Shown: positions 1 through 7,290, counted from the stretch's first letter. The stretch: 18,956 nucleotides of DNA from 2-02-FULL-48-14 sp041645035 (GCA_041645035.1 JBAZQU010000023.1:1-18956), one strand, 5' to 3'. Notes: generated by a model from the sequence alone, not told the origin. Program-made: numbers and translations.

Positions 1-39
1 CCTTACCATGGCGGTGCTCTACCACTGAGCTACGATGGC
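1..39 (-). tRNA. tRNA-Thr (anticodon GGT), 5' part only
   Basis: Read on the minus strand, the sequence starting at 39 folds as the 5' half of a tRNA: acceptor strand GCCATCG, then TA, D stem GCTC/GAGC around AGTGGTA, then anticodon stem CCGCC and loop ATGGTAA. Positions 34-36 of the tRNA are GGT, which reads threonine ACC/ACT codons. The 3' half (rest of anticodon stem, T arm, acceptor) lies beyond the left edge, so the identity rests on the anticodon alone. Confidence 0.9.
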
Positions 40-298
40 ACTTGGTATATGTGCTTCCGGAAAGAAGCCCAGCTATATAAGCAGATTCGGCTTTTTTATG
101 CTAGTCTTTTTCGCCTTAAAAAATTTCCGCCACAAACAACAAAGGGCGACTATATACCGTGGATCCGGACGTAGTTGGATCGGTGGGATACACCGTGCGC
201 CTTGCGGCGCCCAAAGTCCGTCTTGATGGATCTCACAAGTTTTGTCGTCCTTTTGTCGCCAAGCATTCTAGATTAAGAATGGACACTCGTCAAGTGGC
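40..298. other. intergenic region with three tandem hairpins
   Basis: No convincing gene is seen between the tRNA and the SLH protein gene; the plus-strand ORF here has no family resemblance. Positions 162-210 hold three consecutive short stem-loops: GATCC/GGATC (162-166 with 177-181), CGGTG/CACCG (181-185 with 191-195) and GCGCC/GGCGC (197-201 with 206-210). On the minus strand the last has a GCAA (GNRA) loop. A further 6-bp hairpin, CATTCT/AGAATG, sits at 264-281 just after the stop codon of the minus-strand SLH gene but lacks a U tract. The region could hold the 3' end of the SLH transcript, tRNA promoter sequences or a small RNA; the sequence does not decide. Confidence 0.4.
75..83 (-). 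promoter_or_regulatory. possible extended -10 for tRNA-Thr
   Basis: On the minus strand TGC-TTATAT forms an extended -10 about 36 nt before the tRNA 5' end, giving a predicted start near 68. No good -35 is visible 16-18 nt upstream, so this is a weak call. Confidence 0.3.
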
Positions 299-2425
299 TT
301 ATTCATAGTAGACATGCCACATTCTGCGAGCGACCACAGCCGCTTCCGCACGAGTAATGCTGTTATCGGGTCTGAAGGTGTCGTCGCCGTAACCTTCGAT
401 AATTCCTTCATCAGTCGCCACCACTATAGCCCATGCGAACCAATCCGAGCTGTCTACATCGTCAAACTCAATGTCGTCGTCCATAAGGTCGTACAAAACG
501 ACGTCTGTAATTCGCATCATCATAATCATCGCTTCGGCACGATTGATCTCATCATTGGGATAGAAGGATCCGTCATCATAACCCTCCACGTAACCCTCAG
601 CCGTAGCATAAGTGATGTAGGGGTAGTACCAATCGGTGGGTCCCACGTCATTATAGTTCACACTGTCGTCTGCGGTGACGGTGAGCCCTGCGTTGAGCAA
701 AGCAATTTTTAAGAATTCGGCGCGAGTAATGGATTCGCTGGGTTCAAAATGAGTGCTGCTTCGTCCCTGCACAATGCCTTCATCGTACAAAATACAAATG
801 GCGATCTCTGCAAAGCTTCCGTCAGTATCCGTGAAAGGATCACTACAGTCCTCGTCGTAATCTTCGGCATCCGCAAGGAAATCCTCGTTGTCGAGTGGAT
901 CGGTGTAAGTAGCCACCTCGGCCCCGTCACTAATTCCATCGTTGTCGGTGTCCGTATCATGATCGTCCGTTCCAAGTTCGTCCTCTTCCATGTCGGTGAG
1001 ACCGTCTCCATCACTATCCGTCCCATCATCAACCGGATCTGTAGTTACGGAGGTCCCCTCTTCCAAATTAAAGGTATCGCTCACCTGTGTAGAGGTGTTT
1101 GAGCTACGTTCACTGTCAAAGGCGCTTTCGAGGGTCACATAACCGGTTGCTGAAATTTTTATCAAAGGATCGCTATTTGAGAGGGGAATGGCGCATCCAT
1201 ACTGTCCGGTCCCCAAATAGTAACAAGAAATGTCCAGGTCATCACCGGCAAGCACCGTGGCGCTAGAAATAGCGTTACCATCGTGATCTTTGACCGTGGC
1301 GATGTAGCCGTATTCCATAGTAATGGTGTCCACTACTTGGCCGGAGCCGGAACTACGGTTAGTGATCGAATCATTCGCAGGAATATAACCATCCGCATAC
1401 ACATTGGCGCTCGTGCCGCTGCTATCGTCCCCAATATCTACAGGACAATAAGCCTTACCCGCATCAATGGTGCAGTAAACAGAGGAATACCCTGCGTCTG
1501 CGGAAGCAATGGCCACCGCGGCACCTGCCGCATTTTCAGCCTCTAAAACATGGCTATAGGCATTGTCCTCAGACTCGTAAATGGTTTCACTAAAATCCAA
1601 ATCAATACCGGTTTTTGCAGGGTCTCTTGCGACAAACCCGGACGGGAAAGTAGACACGGCATATTCAGGATCAGTTGATGTCGGTGCGTCCAAAGCAAAG
1701 GCATAAACTCCATCTTCCGTTGCATCCAAAATATTTTCTCCTAAATCCTCAAAAGCGTAAATCGTGTCATCCGCTCCACCGCTTCCCACAATTTCGAAAT
1801 CCGTTTCTCCCATGCCTCTAATCGGATTTCCAAACTCATCTTTCATTTGGACCTTAAAGTTATAATCAATAATCCCAACCTGAGAAGCTGTAGGAGTAGT
1901 GGTGTCGCTGTACGCTTCATCTACGCGAAGACGAACGTAGTAATTATTTTGGATGTAAACGGTGTTGGCTACCCAATCGTCCGGACGATGCCAGGTCTGG
2001 CTGAATACGCCGGTCTCACCGTCATTTTTAATGTTGTAATTCGTGATGTAATGCGTTGCATCCAACTTCGTCCAAGCCCCATTCCAATATTCAAGACTAT
2101 AAGTCCCGTCTGTCCCGGAAAATAGGTCGAGAATGCTAGAGCCTTCTATGGAGGTATAAATGTTCATGGAAAACCCGTCGAACATTTCTGAAAATCCAAA
2201 ATACATGGCGTCTTCGGCGTCTGTTTCGATGGTAATGTCGTTAGTGCCACTATCCTGTGCATCGGTGGTTTCGTCGGTATACTTCAACAGAGTGCTGTCA
2301 TCATAAATATAAAACGCATCTGCATCAGCATTAGCCAGGTTCACGCCCGTGTAAGCAAGGGCCACTTGCGGGACAAGGACCGCCAGAAGTAGGGGCAAGC
2401 TCAATAAGGAAATAAGTTTTTTCAT
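299..2425 (-). CDS. secreted SLH-domain surface protein with calcium-binding-type repeats
   Basis: A 708-residue exported protein. A signal peptide with a KK start, a Leu-rich core and an A-L-A site occupies residues 1-24. Residues 25-455 are acidic, rich in Asp, Ser, Thr and Tyr, and match no family I recognise. Residues 469-515 carry Asp-rich thrombospondin type 3-like repeats (DSDGDGLTDMEE, then DTDNDGISDGAEV), which in known proteins bind calcium. Three S-layer homology domains follow at about 528-578, 590-638 and 653-703, each with the typical F-x-P/ITRAE pattern. SLH domains usually anchor proteins to a cell-wall glycan, so this is probably an S-layer or surface-attached protein. It begins 11 nt after the M50 protease gene and may be co-transcribed with it. 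The ATG at 2425 is fixed by the signal peptide. No Shine-Dalgarno is present. Confidence 0.9.
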   Translation of the reverse strand: MKKLISLLSLPLLLAVLVPQVALAYTGVNLANADADAFYIYDDSTLLKYTDETTDAQDSGTNDITIETDAEDAMYFGFSEMFDGFSMNIYTSIEGSSILDLFSGTDGTYSLEYWNGAWTKLDATHYITNYNIKNDGETGVFSQTWHRPDDWVANTVYIQNNYYVRLRVDEAYSDTTTPTASQVGIIDYNFKVQMKDEFGNPIRGMGETDFEIVGSGGADDTIYAFEDLGENILDATEDGVYAFALDAPTSTDPEYAVSTFPSGFVARDPAKTGIDLDFSETIYESEDNAYSHVLEAENAAGAAVAIASADAGYSSVYCTIDAGKAYCPVDIGDDSSGTSANVYADGYIPANDSITNRSSGSGQVVDTITMEYGYIATVKDHDGNAISSATVLAGDDLDISCYYLGTGQYGCAIPLSNSDPLIKISATGYVTLESAFDSERSSNTSTQVSDTFNLEEGTSVTTDPVDDGTDSDGDGLTDMEEDELGTDDHDTDTDNDGISDGAEVATYTDPLDNEDFLADAEDYDEDCSDPFTDTDGSFAEIAICILYDEGIVQGRSSTHFEPSESITRAEFLKIALLNAGLTVTADDSVNYNDVGPTDWYYPYITYATAEGYVEGYDDGSFYPNDEINRAEAMIMMMRITDVVLYDLMDDDIEFDDVDSSDWFAWAIVVATDEGIIEGYGDDTFRPDNSITRAEAAVVARRMWHVYYE

Positions 2426-2436
2426 ACTACAAGGGG

Positions 2437-3054
2437 TTATACAATCAGCAGAATAGCGGCTTTAAGCCAGAATGTGAGTTGTGAAACAGCGGTCCAAATG
2501 AATGAGACACCGAAGATTTTGTCAAAGAAGTAAAGGTCTACAAACATTAGGACGATAAAGTAAGGCAATCCCTTACTAAGAAATTTTTCATACAGAGGGT
2601 GAAAGCGCTTGGGGAGCAGAATTCCGATGAATTTCGATCCGTCGAGCGGCGGGATGGGCAGCATATTAAAAAGAAAGAGCACGATACTGATATCCAGAAC
2701 CGCCTCACTAAAAAGGAAAACAGGTTTGTAAGTGCTTAAGTAGCTATAAGGAATAGCCGCGATAAATGCGAGCGCCAGGTTAGCCATTGGCCCGGCCAAG
2801 GCCGTTAAAGCCTGGTCCCGGATGGGTCTTTCAAAGTTATTCGGATTAATGGGAACAGGTTTCCCCCACCCTATACCTATGAAAAAAAGCATCAGGGTCC
2901 CGAGCACATCTAAATGTGCCAAGGGGTTCAAGGTGAGTCTTCCCGCCCGTTTGGCCGTGGGATCTCCCAACCTGTTAGCAGTCCAAGCATGGCTGGCTTC
3001 GTGGAAGCTAAGAACCAAAACCAACGCCACAATGTAATAAAAGGAAAGAAACAT
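2437..3054 (-). CDS. site-2-protease-like zinc metalloprotease (peptidase M50)
   Basis: A 205-residue polytopic membrane protein. The zinc motif HEASH lies at residues 18-22 inside the first membrane segment, and the second metal-site motif, PPLDG, is at 136-139 (Asp138). A conserved AGPMANLALA stretch is at 87-96. The short form without PDZ domain fits the YwhC/SpoIVFB-like M50B group found widely in small genomes. Such enzymes cut substrates within the membrane; the substrate here is unknown. The SLH protein gene follows after 11 nt, so the two are likely one transcript, but a functional link is only an inference. It diverges from rpmB with a 79-bp gap. The start at 3054 leaves the usual short N-terminal helix before HExxH; no Shine-Dalgarno is seen. 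Confidence 0.88.
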   Translation of the reverse strand: MFLSFYYIVALVLVLSFHEASHAWTANRLGDPTAKRAGRLTLNPLAHLDVLGTLMLFFIGIGWGKPVPINPNNFERPIRDQALTALAGPMANLALAFIAAIPYSYLSTYKPVFLFSEAVLDISIVLFLFNMLPIPPLDGSKFIGILLPKRFHPLYEKFLSKGLPYFIVLMFVDLYFFDKIFGVSFIWTAVSQLTFWLKAAILLIV

Positions 3055-3133
3055 ACGTTAAGTGTACCTAAAAAACTTCTACGAAGGAAATTTACTTGCC
3101 AAATGGCTCTTTGTCCCTTAAGCTACCGTAGCT

Positions 3134-3385
3134 ATGTCTAAAGTCTGTCAATTAACAGGTGCGCGTCCAACGAGTGGACATAAGGTATCTCACTCCAATA
3201 AGAAGTCTAACCGACGTTTCTTGCCCAATTTGGTGAAGAAAACGGTTATTGATCCTAAGACGGGCGCAAAAGTTTCGCTCAAGATTACCGCTCGCGCGCT
3301 TCGCACGCTCGCCAAGAACCCAAATAAATTCGCGGATCAAATTCACGCATTTGCAAAAAAAAGCTTGAAGAAAAAATCAAAATAA
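3134..3385 (+). CDS. rpmB: 50S ribosomal protein L28
   Basis: An 83-residue, Lys/Arg-rich protein with the L28 signature start (SKVCQLTGARPTSGH) followed by the expected VSHSNKKSNRRFLPN and a basic tail. It is a component of the large ribosomal subunit. Length is normal for bacteria (about 60-95). There is no Shine-Dalgarno; a TTGCCA at 3096-3101 with a poor TAAGCT 17 nt later would place transcription start only a few bases before ATG, so the message may be nearly leaderless. A terminator follows at 3418-3450, so this appears to be a single-gene unit. Confidence 0.97.
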   Translation: MSKVCQLTGARPTSGHKVSHSNKKSNRRFLPNLVKKTVIDPKTGAKVSLKITARALRTLAKNPNKFADQIHAFAKKSLKKKSK

Positions 3386-3417
3386 AATATAGTTTCATTG
3401 CGTTCAGAATAAGCACC

Positions 3418-3450
3418 AAAAAAAGCTCCCAAAATTTCGGGGCTTTTTTT
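3418..3450 (+). terminator. intrinsic terminator after rpmB
   Basis: GCTCC (3425-3429) pairs with GGGGC (3439-3443), with one G-U pair, flanked by A7 (3418-3424) and T7 (3444-3450). The T run after the stem fits a plus-strand intrinsic terminator 32 nt after the rpmB stop; the A run extends the stem and would also allow use from the other strand. Confidence 0.8.
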
Positions 3451-3474
3451 GGATCTCACTCGCCTACGGCGAGC

Positions 3475-3503
3475 TTGCACCCGTCTTATTTTTCCGCTAA
3501 AAC
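3475..3503 (+). promoter_or_regulatory. probable sigma70-type promoter of tRNA-Ser
   Basis: TTGCAC (3475-3480), 17-nt spacer, TAAAAC (3498-3503). The predicted start near 3510 is about 19 nt before the tRNA. A short inverted repeat CTCGCC/GGCGAG lies immediately upstream, around 3459-3473. Confidence 0.5.
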
Positions 3504-3528
3504 AATTGAGCTCTGAACCGAGCAACGT

Positions 3529-3618
3529 GGAGAGGTCGCATAGTGGCCTAGTGCGCCGTCTTGGAAAGGCGGTAAACTCGTAAGGGTTTCGGGGGTTCGA
3601 CTCCCCCCCTCTCCGCCA
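3529..3618 (+). tRNA. tRNA-Ser (anticodon GGA)
   Basis: Full cloverleaf with acceptor GGAGAGG/CCTCTCC (3529-3535 with 3608-3614), discriminator G3615 and an encoded CCA (3616-3618). The anticodon loop TTGGAAA contains GGA. The long variable arm AAACTC-GTAA-GGGTTT is the class II mark of serine tRNAs. The T arm is GGGGG-TTCGACT-CCCCC. It reads UCC/UCU codons. Confidence 0.96.
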
Positions 3619-3634
3619 TTCTCAGCAAAATACT

Positions 3635-3657
3635 AAAAAAACCCCGCTTACGCAGAG
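3635..3657 (-). terminator. intrinsic terminator of the small lipoprotein gene
   Basis: On the minus strand CTCTGC-GTAA-GCGGGG is followed by T7 (plus 3635-3641). Two of the six pairs are G-U, which pair only in the minus-strand RNA and become C-A mismatches on the plus strand, so the orientation is clear. The GUAA loop is a stable GNRA tetraloop. A second hairpin, TTAGGC/GCCTAA (3669-3683), lies between the stop codon and this terminator. Confidence 0.75.
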
Positions 3658-3695
3658 TTCTCTAGGTTTTAGGCAAAGCCTAATACGAGGGAAGA

Positions 3696-3863
3696 TTATT
3701 CAGCATCTTCCGCAGTCTCGTCCACTGTGTCTGGCACAGCCACTTCTTCGTCTACCACTGTATCGTCTCCTTCTACTACTGCATCATCAGTAGTGCTGCA
3801 TCCGGCGAGCACCAGGGATAGAACCCCGAAGCTAGCGAGAAGCATTTGCATGAAGCTTTTCAT
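3696..3863 (-). CDS. small acidic lipoprotein (55 residues)
   Basis: This short gene encodes a 55-residue protein that starts MKSFMQMLLASFG, has a hydrophobic core and reaches the lipobox LVLAGC (Cys22), the signal for lipid attachment and signal peptidase II cleavage. The mature part is only 34 residues and is dominated by Asp, Glu, Val and Thr, with no family I recognise. The clear signal peptide, the own promoter (3896-3924) and the own terminator (3635-3657) argue strongly that the gene is real. It would be anchored at the outer face of the cytoplasmic membrane. The acidic, low-complexity tail resembles that of many tiny lipoproteins of unknown role; a structural or ion-binding role is possible but unsupported. 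No Shine-Dalgarno is present. Confidence 0.85.
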   Translation of the reverse strand: MKSFMQMLLASFGVLSLVLAGCSTTDDAVVEGDDTVVDEEVAVPDTVDETAEDAE

Positions 3864-3895
3864 GTGCAATTTGTTAAAGAATAAATCTGCTGATC

Positions 3896-3924
3896 AGTTT
3901 ATGCTGCGACCTTCAACCTGTAAA
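3896..3924 (-). promoter_or_regulatory. probable promoter of the small lipoprotein gene
   Basis: On the minus strand TTTACA (plus 3919-3924), 17-nt spacer, TAAACT (plus 3896-3901). Predicted start near 3889, leader about 26 nt. The same -10 hexamer TAAACT is used before the 929-residue surface protein. Confidence 0.5.
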
Positions 3925-3987
3925 CAGATTGGTATTGCCTAAAACTTAAAATTGACGGCTATTATACGAGTCTTCTATGCTCTATTC

Positions 3988-4434
3988 ATGCAAAAATTAC
4001 TTATAAAAAACAGGCGAGCCTTCTTCGATTATGAGGTTCTGGAGCGTTTTACCGCAGGCATCGTGCTCTTTGGCCACGAAGTAAAATCACTCAAAATGGG
4101 TGGCGGGCACTTCACGGGCTCCTACATCACCGAACGCAGCGGTGAGCTCTTTTTGGAACATTTCCATATTCCTTTATATAAAAAAACGACCCTCGAAAAT
4201 TATGAGCCTGAAAGACCACGGAAACTTCTAGTCCGTAAAGCGGAAATTTTAAAAATCGCTAGTGAACTCCATACTGCGGGTGTTACTGTTGTCCCCCTGG
4301 AATGTGGGTTGGAAAACGGTAGAATTAAAATCGCTTTCGCCCTCGCGCGTGGTAAAAAACAATACGACAAACGCGAATCGCTAAAAAAGAAGGACACCAC
4401 CCGCCGTATCCAAAGCGCATTAAAAGACTATTAA
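3988..4434 (+). CDS. smpB: SsrA-binding protein SmpB
   Basis: A 148-residue protein that binds tmRNA (SsrA) and brings it to stalled ribosomes for trans-translation. It shows the family's N-terminal block (KNRRAFFDYEVLERFTAGI), the GHEVKSLK stretch, the FLEHFHIPLYK region and the basic C-terminal tail (KKQYDKRESLKKKDTTRR) that enters the decoding site. The reading frame could begin at a TTG at 3952, but the added residues do not belong to the family and a TATTAT box at 3960-3965 lies inside them; ATG at 3988 gives the usual start MQKLLIKNRRA. nadE follows after 12 nt, so the two are probably co-transcribed. The tmRNA gene itself is not in this window. Confidence 0.97.
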   Translation: MQKLLIKNRRAFFDYEVLERFTAGIVLFGHEVKSLKMGGGHFTGSYITERSGELFLEHFHIPLYKKTTLENYEPERPRKLLVRKAEILKIASELHTAGVTVVPLECGLENGRIKIAFALARGKKQYDKRESLKKKDTTRRIQSALKDY

Positions 4435-4446
4435 CCCTCGGCGAAT

Positions 4447-5253
4447 ATGCACGCTATCCTCTCTACGCTTATCCAAGAATTACACAGCTTCGCTAAAGCC
4501 ATCGGTGCCACCCGCGCTGTGGTGGGGCTTTCCGGCGGTCTCGACAGCACCGTGGCACTTTGCATTGCCGTTCGTGCTTTTGGTGCAAAAAATGTGACGG
4601 CCCTGATTTTACCCGAGATGGGAGTCTCCCCTTACGAAGAAATCGACCATGCCAAACGCATTGCCGAACATTTTGAATGTACTGCGGTTTATGAACCCAT
4701 CAATAATTTCTTGGTGGATTATCAATTTGTAAGTTGGCATCGGGAGCCAAGTGCTTTTGAGCACCTAAAATCCCGTACTCGTGCCATGCTCCTGCAAGAT
4801 TATGCGGAATGTAGCGGCAGCCTCATTGTGGGCACGGCCAACAAGAGTGATCTCAGCCTTGGTCTGGGGATTAAAGACGGCGAATTCATCGGCGCTTTGC
4901 AAATTTTGGGCGACCTTTATAAAACCGATGTGATCAATCTTGCTCAAAGCATCGGTCTTCCCGGTGAACTTATAGATGCGCCCTTCACCCGCGGTCTTTG
5001 GCCCAAACAAACAGATGAAGACGAACTCAGCGGAACATGGAATCAAATAGACGACATCCTCCGCCAGCTTGAAGACAAAGTGGACCCGGACATTATGATT
5101 GAAAAAGGCATGGATGCCCTGCTTGTCCACAGAATCATGCGCCTCGTCCAACAAAACGAAGCTTTGATTAAAAGTATTCCTGTCATCCGAGTGGGCCGCA
5201 TCACTGAGTCGATTAAAAAAGCTCAGAAAGCGGAGGCGGAAAGTATGAGTTAG
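4447..5253 (+). CDS. nadE: ammonia-dependent NAD+ synthetase
   Basis: A 268-residue enzyme of the N-type ATP pyrophosphatase family that makes NAD+ from deamido-NAD+ and ammonia with ATP, the last step of NAD synthesis. The PP-loop SGGLDST is at residues 29-35, GTANKSD at 128-134, GDLYKTDV at about 154-161 and GLWPKQTDEDEL at 182-193, all family hallmarks. There is no N-terminal glutaminase domain, so it should use free ammonia. It lies 12 nt after smpB. Its TAG stop overlaps the stop of the convergent M23 gene by four bases, with no terminator between the two. No Shine-Dalgarno precedes the ATG. Confidence 0.95.
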   Translation: MHAILSTLIQELHSFAKAIGATRAVVGLSGGLDSTVALCIAVRAFGAKNVTALILPEMGVSPYEEIDHAKRIAEHFECTAVYEPINNFLVDYQFVSWHREPSAFEHLKSRTRAMLLQDYAECSGSLIVGTANKSDLSLGLGIKDGEFIGALQILGDLYKTDVINLAQSIGLPGELIDAPFTRGLWPKQTDEDELSGTWNQIDDILRQLEDKVDPDIMIEKGMDALLVHRIMRLVQQNEALIKSIPVIRVGRITESIKKAQKAEAESMS

Positions 5254-6254
5254 GCCAGACCATGCGGATATGCGTCACTTTCCAGCGGGATCCATAGTTT
5301 GTCGGTCTTTTTTTCCTGAATTTTTTTCTCCGCGGAAGCCATCAAACCGGCATCCAGATAAGGAACCGCGTCTATCGTCTTTCCGTCGTTGACTCCAAAA
5401 TGGAGGTGGGGGCCGGTGCTTCCGCCCACATTTCCTGTGTTTGCAAGCCAAGTCCCTCGAGGCACTTTCTCTCCCGCTTTGAATGAGGCGATTTTAGATA
5501 CATGCAAGAAACTAACTGTTTTCCCATCCTCTAAACGGCATTTGAGATTCCCAGGCCCGGCACTAACAATGGTCATTGGTTGAGTTGCATAGAAAGGTGT
5601 GCCATCCGGAGCCGGAATATCCACTCCTCTGTGGGGCACATTGTGCTTGAAGGTCACAGGATGTATGGGTCGAATACATGGAACGTCTGAAACGTGCGGA
5701 TCTCCGCTGAATCCTTTGTTGAACGTGAAAACCGGCGCATTGGACGTGAGCATTTCACTGTCCTCAATCGCACGCTCCGGCAGGGCCAAGTCCGTACCCG
5801 TTTCTTTGTCTTTATTGTCTTTATCTTTATCGGGATCGACCCCTTCTCCTCCTTTTTTGATACCCAAAAGATTACCAATCCACTCTCCAATTTTTCCACC
5901 TGCATCGTCAAACCATTTAGAAAAATTAGACCAACCGGAGGAGAGGCTACTCATAAAAGCGGCCCAACCGGAAGTACCTTTTTTGAGATCCTCTGCGATT
6001 GACGGCGTCACAGCTGGAGCAGCGGTTGGCGTATTTGTGGAAGACGGCTTCTCCACAGGCGGTGCCGATATTTCAGCGGATTTTGGTACCGCTGGTGCCG
6101 CTGCTTCCGCTAAGTCCACGCGTGCACCGTGCGCTTCTCCAACTTTTTTCAAAGCTTCTTGTTTTGCTGCGTCTGTACCTGCCCCCTCTGTTGGAGCAGC
6201 GGGCACGGCGGGTAGTGTTTCAGTGGTACTTGGCAATTTATCGGTAAGGCTCAT
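5250..6254 (-). CDS. M23 (LytM-type) peptidoglycan endopeptidase with Ala/Pro-rich N-terminal region
   Basis: A 334-residue protein. The C-terminal part (about 185-300) is a zinc peptidase M23 domain: H208 and D212 in HRGVD, H251 in FLHVS and HLHF at 283-286 are the expected metal and catalytic positions. Such enzymes cut cross-link peptides of peptidoglycan. The first 180 residues are Ala/Pro-rich linkers holding two blocks also present in the upstream glucosaminidase: APTEG...DAA.QEAL at about 20-36 and a Trp-containing, basic-ended stretch AGGKIGEWIGNLLGIKK near 118-134. A Lys/Asp-rich spacer (139-153) follows. There is no signal peptide or membrane helix, so the route to the wall is unclear. 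Its ATG overlaps the TAA of the glucosaminidase gene (TAATG), pointing to translational coupling. Confidence 0.9.
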   Translation of the reverse strand: MSLTDKLPSTTETLPAVPAAPTEGAGTDAAKQEALKKVGEAHGARVDLAEAAAPAVPKSAEISAPPVEKPSSTNTPTAAPAVTPSIAEDLKKGTSGWAAFMSSLSSGWSNFSKWFDDAGGKIGEWIGNLLGIKKGGEGVDPDKDKDNKDKETGTDLALPERAIEDSEMLTSNAPVFTFNKGFSGDPHVSDVPCIRPIHPVTFKHNVPHRGVDIPAPDGTPFYATQPMTIVSAGPGNLKCRLEDGKTVSFLHVSKIASFKAGEKVPRGTWLANTGNVGGSTGPHLHFGVNDGKTIDAVPYLDAGLMASAEKKIQEKKTDKLWIPLESDAYPHGLA

Positions 6255-7240
6255 TATGCTAGGTTTAAACCATAAGTAGCTATCGTTCGTTCAGCTTTGG
6301 CTACGTAATTTTTGTCGGGGTCGGTCGCATAACCGGCTTTAATTACTTCTTCCAAAAAACGTTTGGGGTCATCTTTGTAATCAAAAGCTTTTCGATATTG
6401 CGTGGAAATTAATTTGCCATAGTCCATAAAAGAATCGCGTAAGCTGGCATACGAACGGAAATTGGCATTTTCTTTCCCCTCTACGCCATTTCTAAATTCA
6501 GTAGTTTCCATGGTGATATAAGGCACTTTGCTCGAACCCGTCTTGTAGCCGAAACAGTTCAATGCCCTTTGAGTAAGTCCACTTTGACCAAAACCGGATT
6601 CCAAGCATGCTTGAGCAACCACCACCTTATAAGGAATTCCAAATTTCGCTTGGACTTCTTTTCCAAGTTCAACCGCGACCATGAAGAAATTCTTTTTTTT
6701 ATCCGTTGTTTCCGTGAGGTTAAATTCAGACAGAAGTGATTTAATATTTTCTGAAAAATTTTGCATCTTGGTAGAAGCAGCCTCAACGGTAGTCTTGACG
6801 GTAGCTTCGACGGATTCCTTCTTTTTATTAAAAATGTTTTTTATCCAATCCCAAAATTTGCCGCCTCCCGAAGTGATGGCATAAACCAAAGTTGAAAAAC
6901 CGGCCGAAATCCAATTGCTTCCGCTAGCCGTAGCAGCTGCATAATAATTTGCTATAGTCTCCGCAAATTTAGGCTCTTCAACAGGAGCAGCGGGAGTCGG
7001 TGGCGCGCTTGAAGGTACTGCGACAGGCGCAGCAGGAGGAGGAACAACTTCGGACTGTGCTACGGGTGTTTTTGGTGCAGCTTCTTGACGAAGACTCACC
7101 AGAGCCTCCTCCGCTTTTTGGGTTTTTTCTAAAGCCTCTTGAGCTGCCGCATCTACGCTCACTCCACCTTCTGTTGGAGCAACGGGCACGGCGGCCTTGG
7201 AGGGAGCTTCTGATGGAGCCGACGAGGGCGTGGTGGTCAT
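6254..7240 (-). CDS. glucosaminidase (GH73/FlgJ-like) with Ala/Pro-rich N-terminal region
   Basis: A 328-residue protein. Residues about 185-328 form a mannosyl-glycoprotein endo-beta-N-acetylglucosaminidase domain: VVAQACLESGFGQSG (208-222) contains the catalytic Glu214, NCFGYK is at 228-233, and FRSYASLRDSF and DPDKNYVAKAERTI follow as in FlgJ and Lyz-type enzymes. It should cut the glycan backbone of peptidoglycan. The N-terminal 140 residues are Ala/Pro/Glu-rich and contain PVAPTEG...DAAAQEAL (about 19-37) and GGGKFWDWIKNIFNKKK (125-141), matching blocks in the M23 protein encoded next. No signal peptide is visible. A promoter with an extended -10 lies just upstream, making this the first gene of a two-gene wall-hydrolase operon. 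Confidence 0.9.
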   Translation of the reverse strand: MTTTPSSAPSEAPSKAAVPVAPTEGGVSVDAAAQEALEKTQKAEEALVSLRQEAAPKTPVAQSEVVPPPAAPVAVPSSAPPTPAAPVEEPKFAETIANYYAAATASGSNWISAGFSTLVYAITSGGGKFWDWIKNIFNKKKESVEATVKTTVEAASTKMQNFSENIKSLLSEFNLTETTDKKKNFFMVAVELGKEVQAKFGIPYKVVVAQACLESGFGQSGLTQRALNCFGYKTGSSKVPYITMETTEFRNGVEGKENANFRSYASLRDSFMDYGKLISTQYRKAFDYKDDPKRFLEEVIKAGYATDPDKNYVAKAERTIATYGLNLA

Positions 7241-7261
7241 AAACCTGAATTTAATCTTATG

Positions 7262-7290
7262 ATTATACCATTTTTATGGTCTTTTTTCCA
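7262..7290 (-). promoter_or_regulatory. promoter of the peptidoglycan hydrolase operon
   Basis: On the minus strand TGGAAA (plus 7285-7290), 17-nt spacer ending in TGG, then a perfect TATAAT (plus 7262-7267), so an extended -10. Predicted start near 7255 and a leader of about 15 nt before the ATG at 7240. One of the strongest promoters by sequence in the window. Confidence 0.7.

Noticed and set aside
3459..3490. A possible repeat family: short hairpin followed by 7-9 nt and GTCTT (near 197-224, 3459-3485 and 14407-14433)
   Set aside because: Stems and loops differ between copies and only GTCTT is shared; at 3475-3480 the sequence is better explained as a -35 box. Not enough to call a repeat.
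3727..3942. Plus-strand ORF of 71 codons rich in Ser/Thr
   Set aside because: It is the opposite-strand shadow of the lipoprotein gene at 3696-3863, which has a signal peptide, lipobox, promoter and terminator; the Ser/Thr content comes from the complement of Asp/Glu/Val codons.
5599..6279. Plus-strand ORF of 226 codons opposite the M23 gene
   Set aside because: Long only because the Ala/Pro-rich minus-strand gene has few T-rich codons; no family match, no promoter, and the minus-strand gene has clear catalytic motifs.
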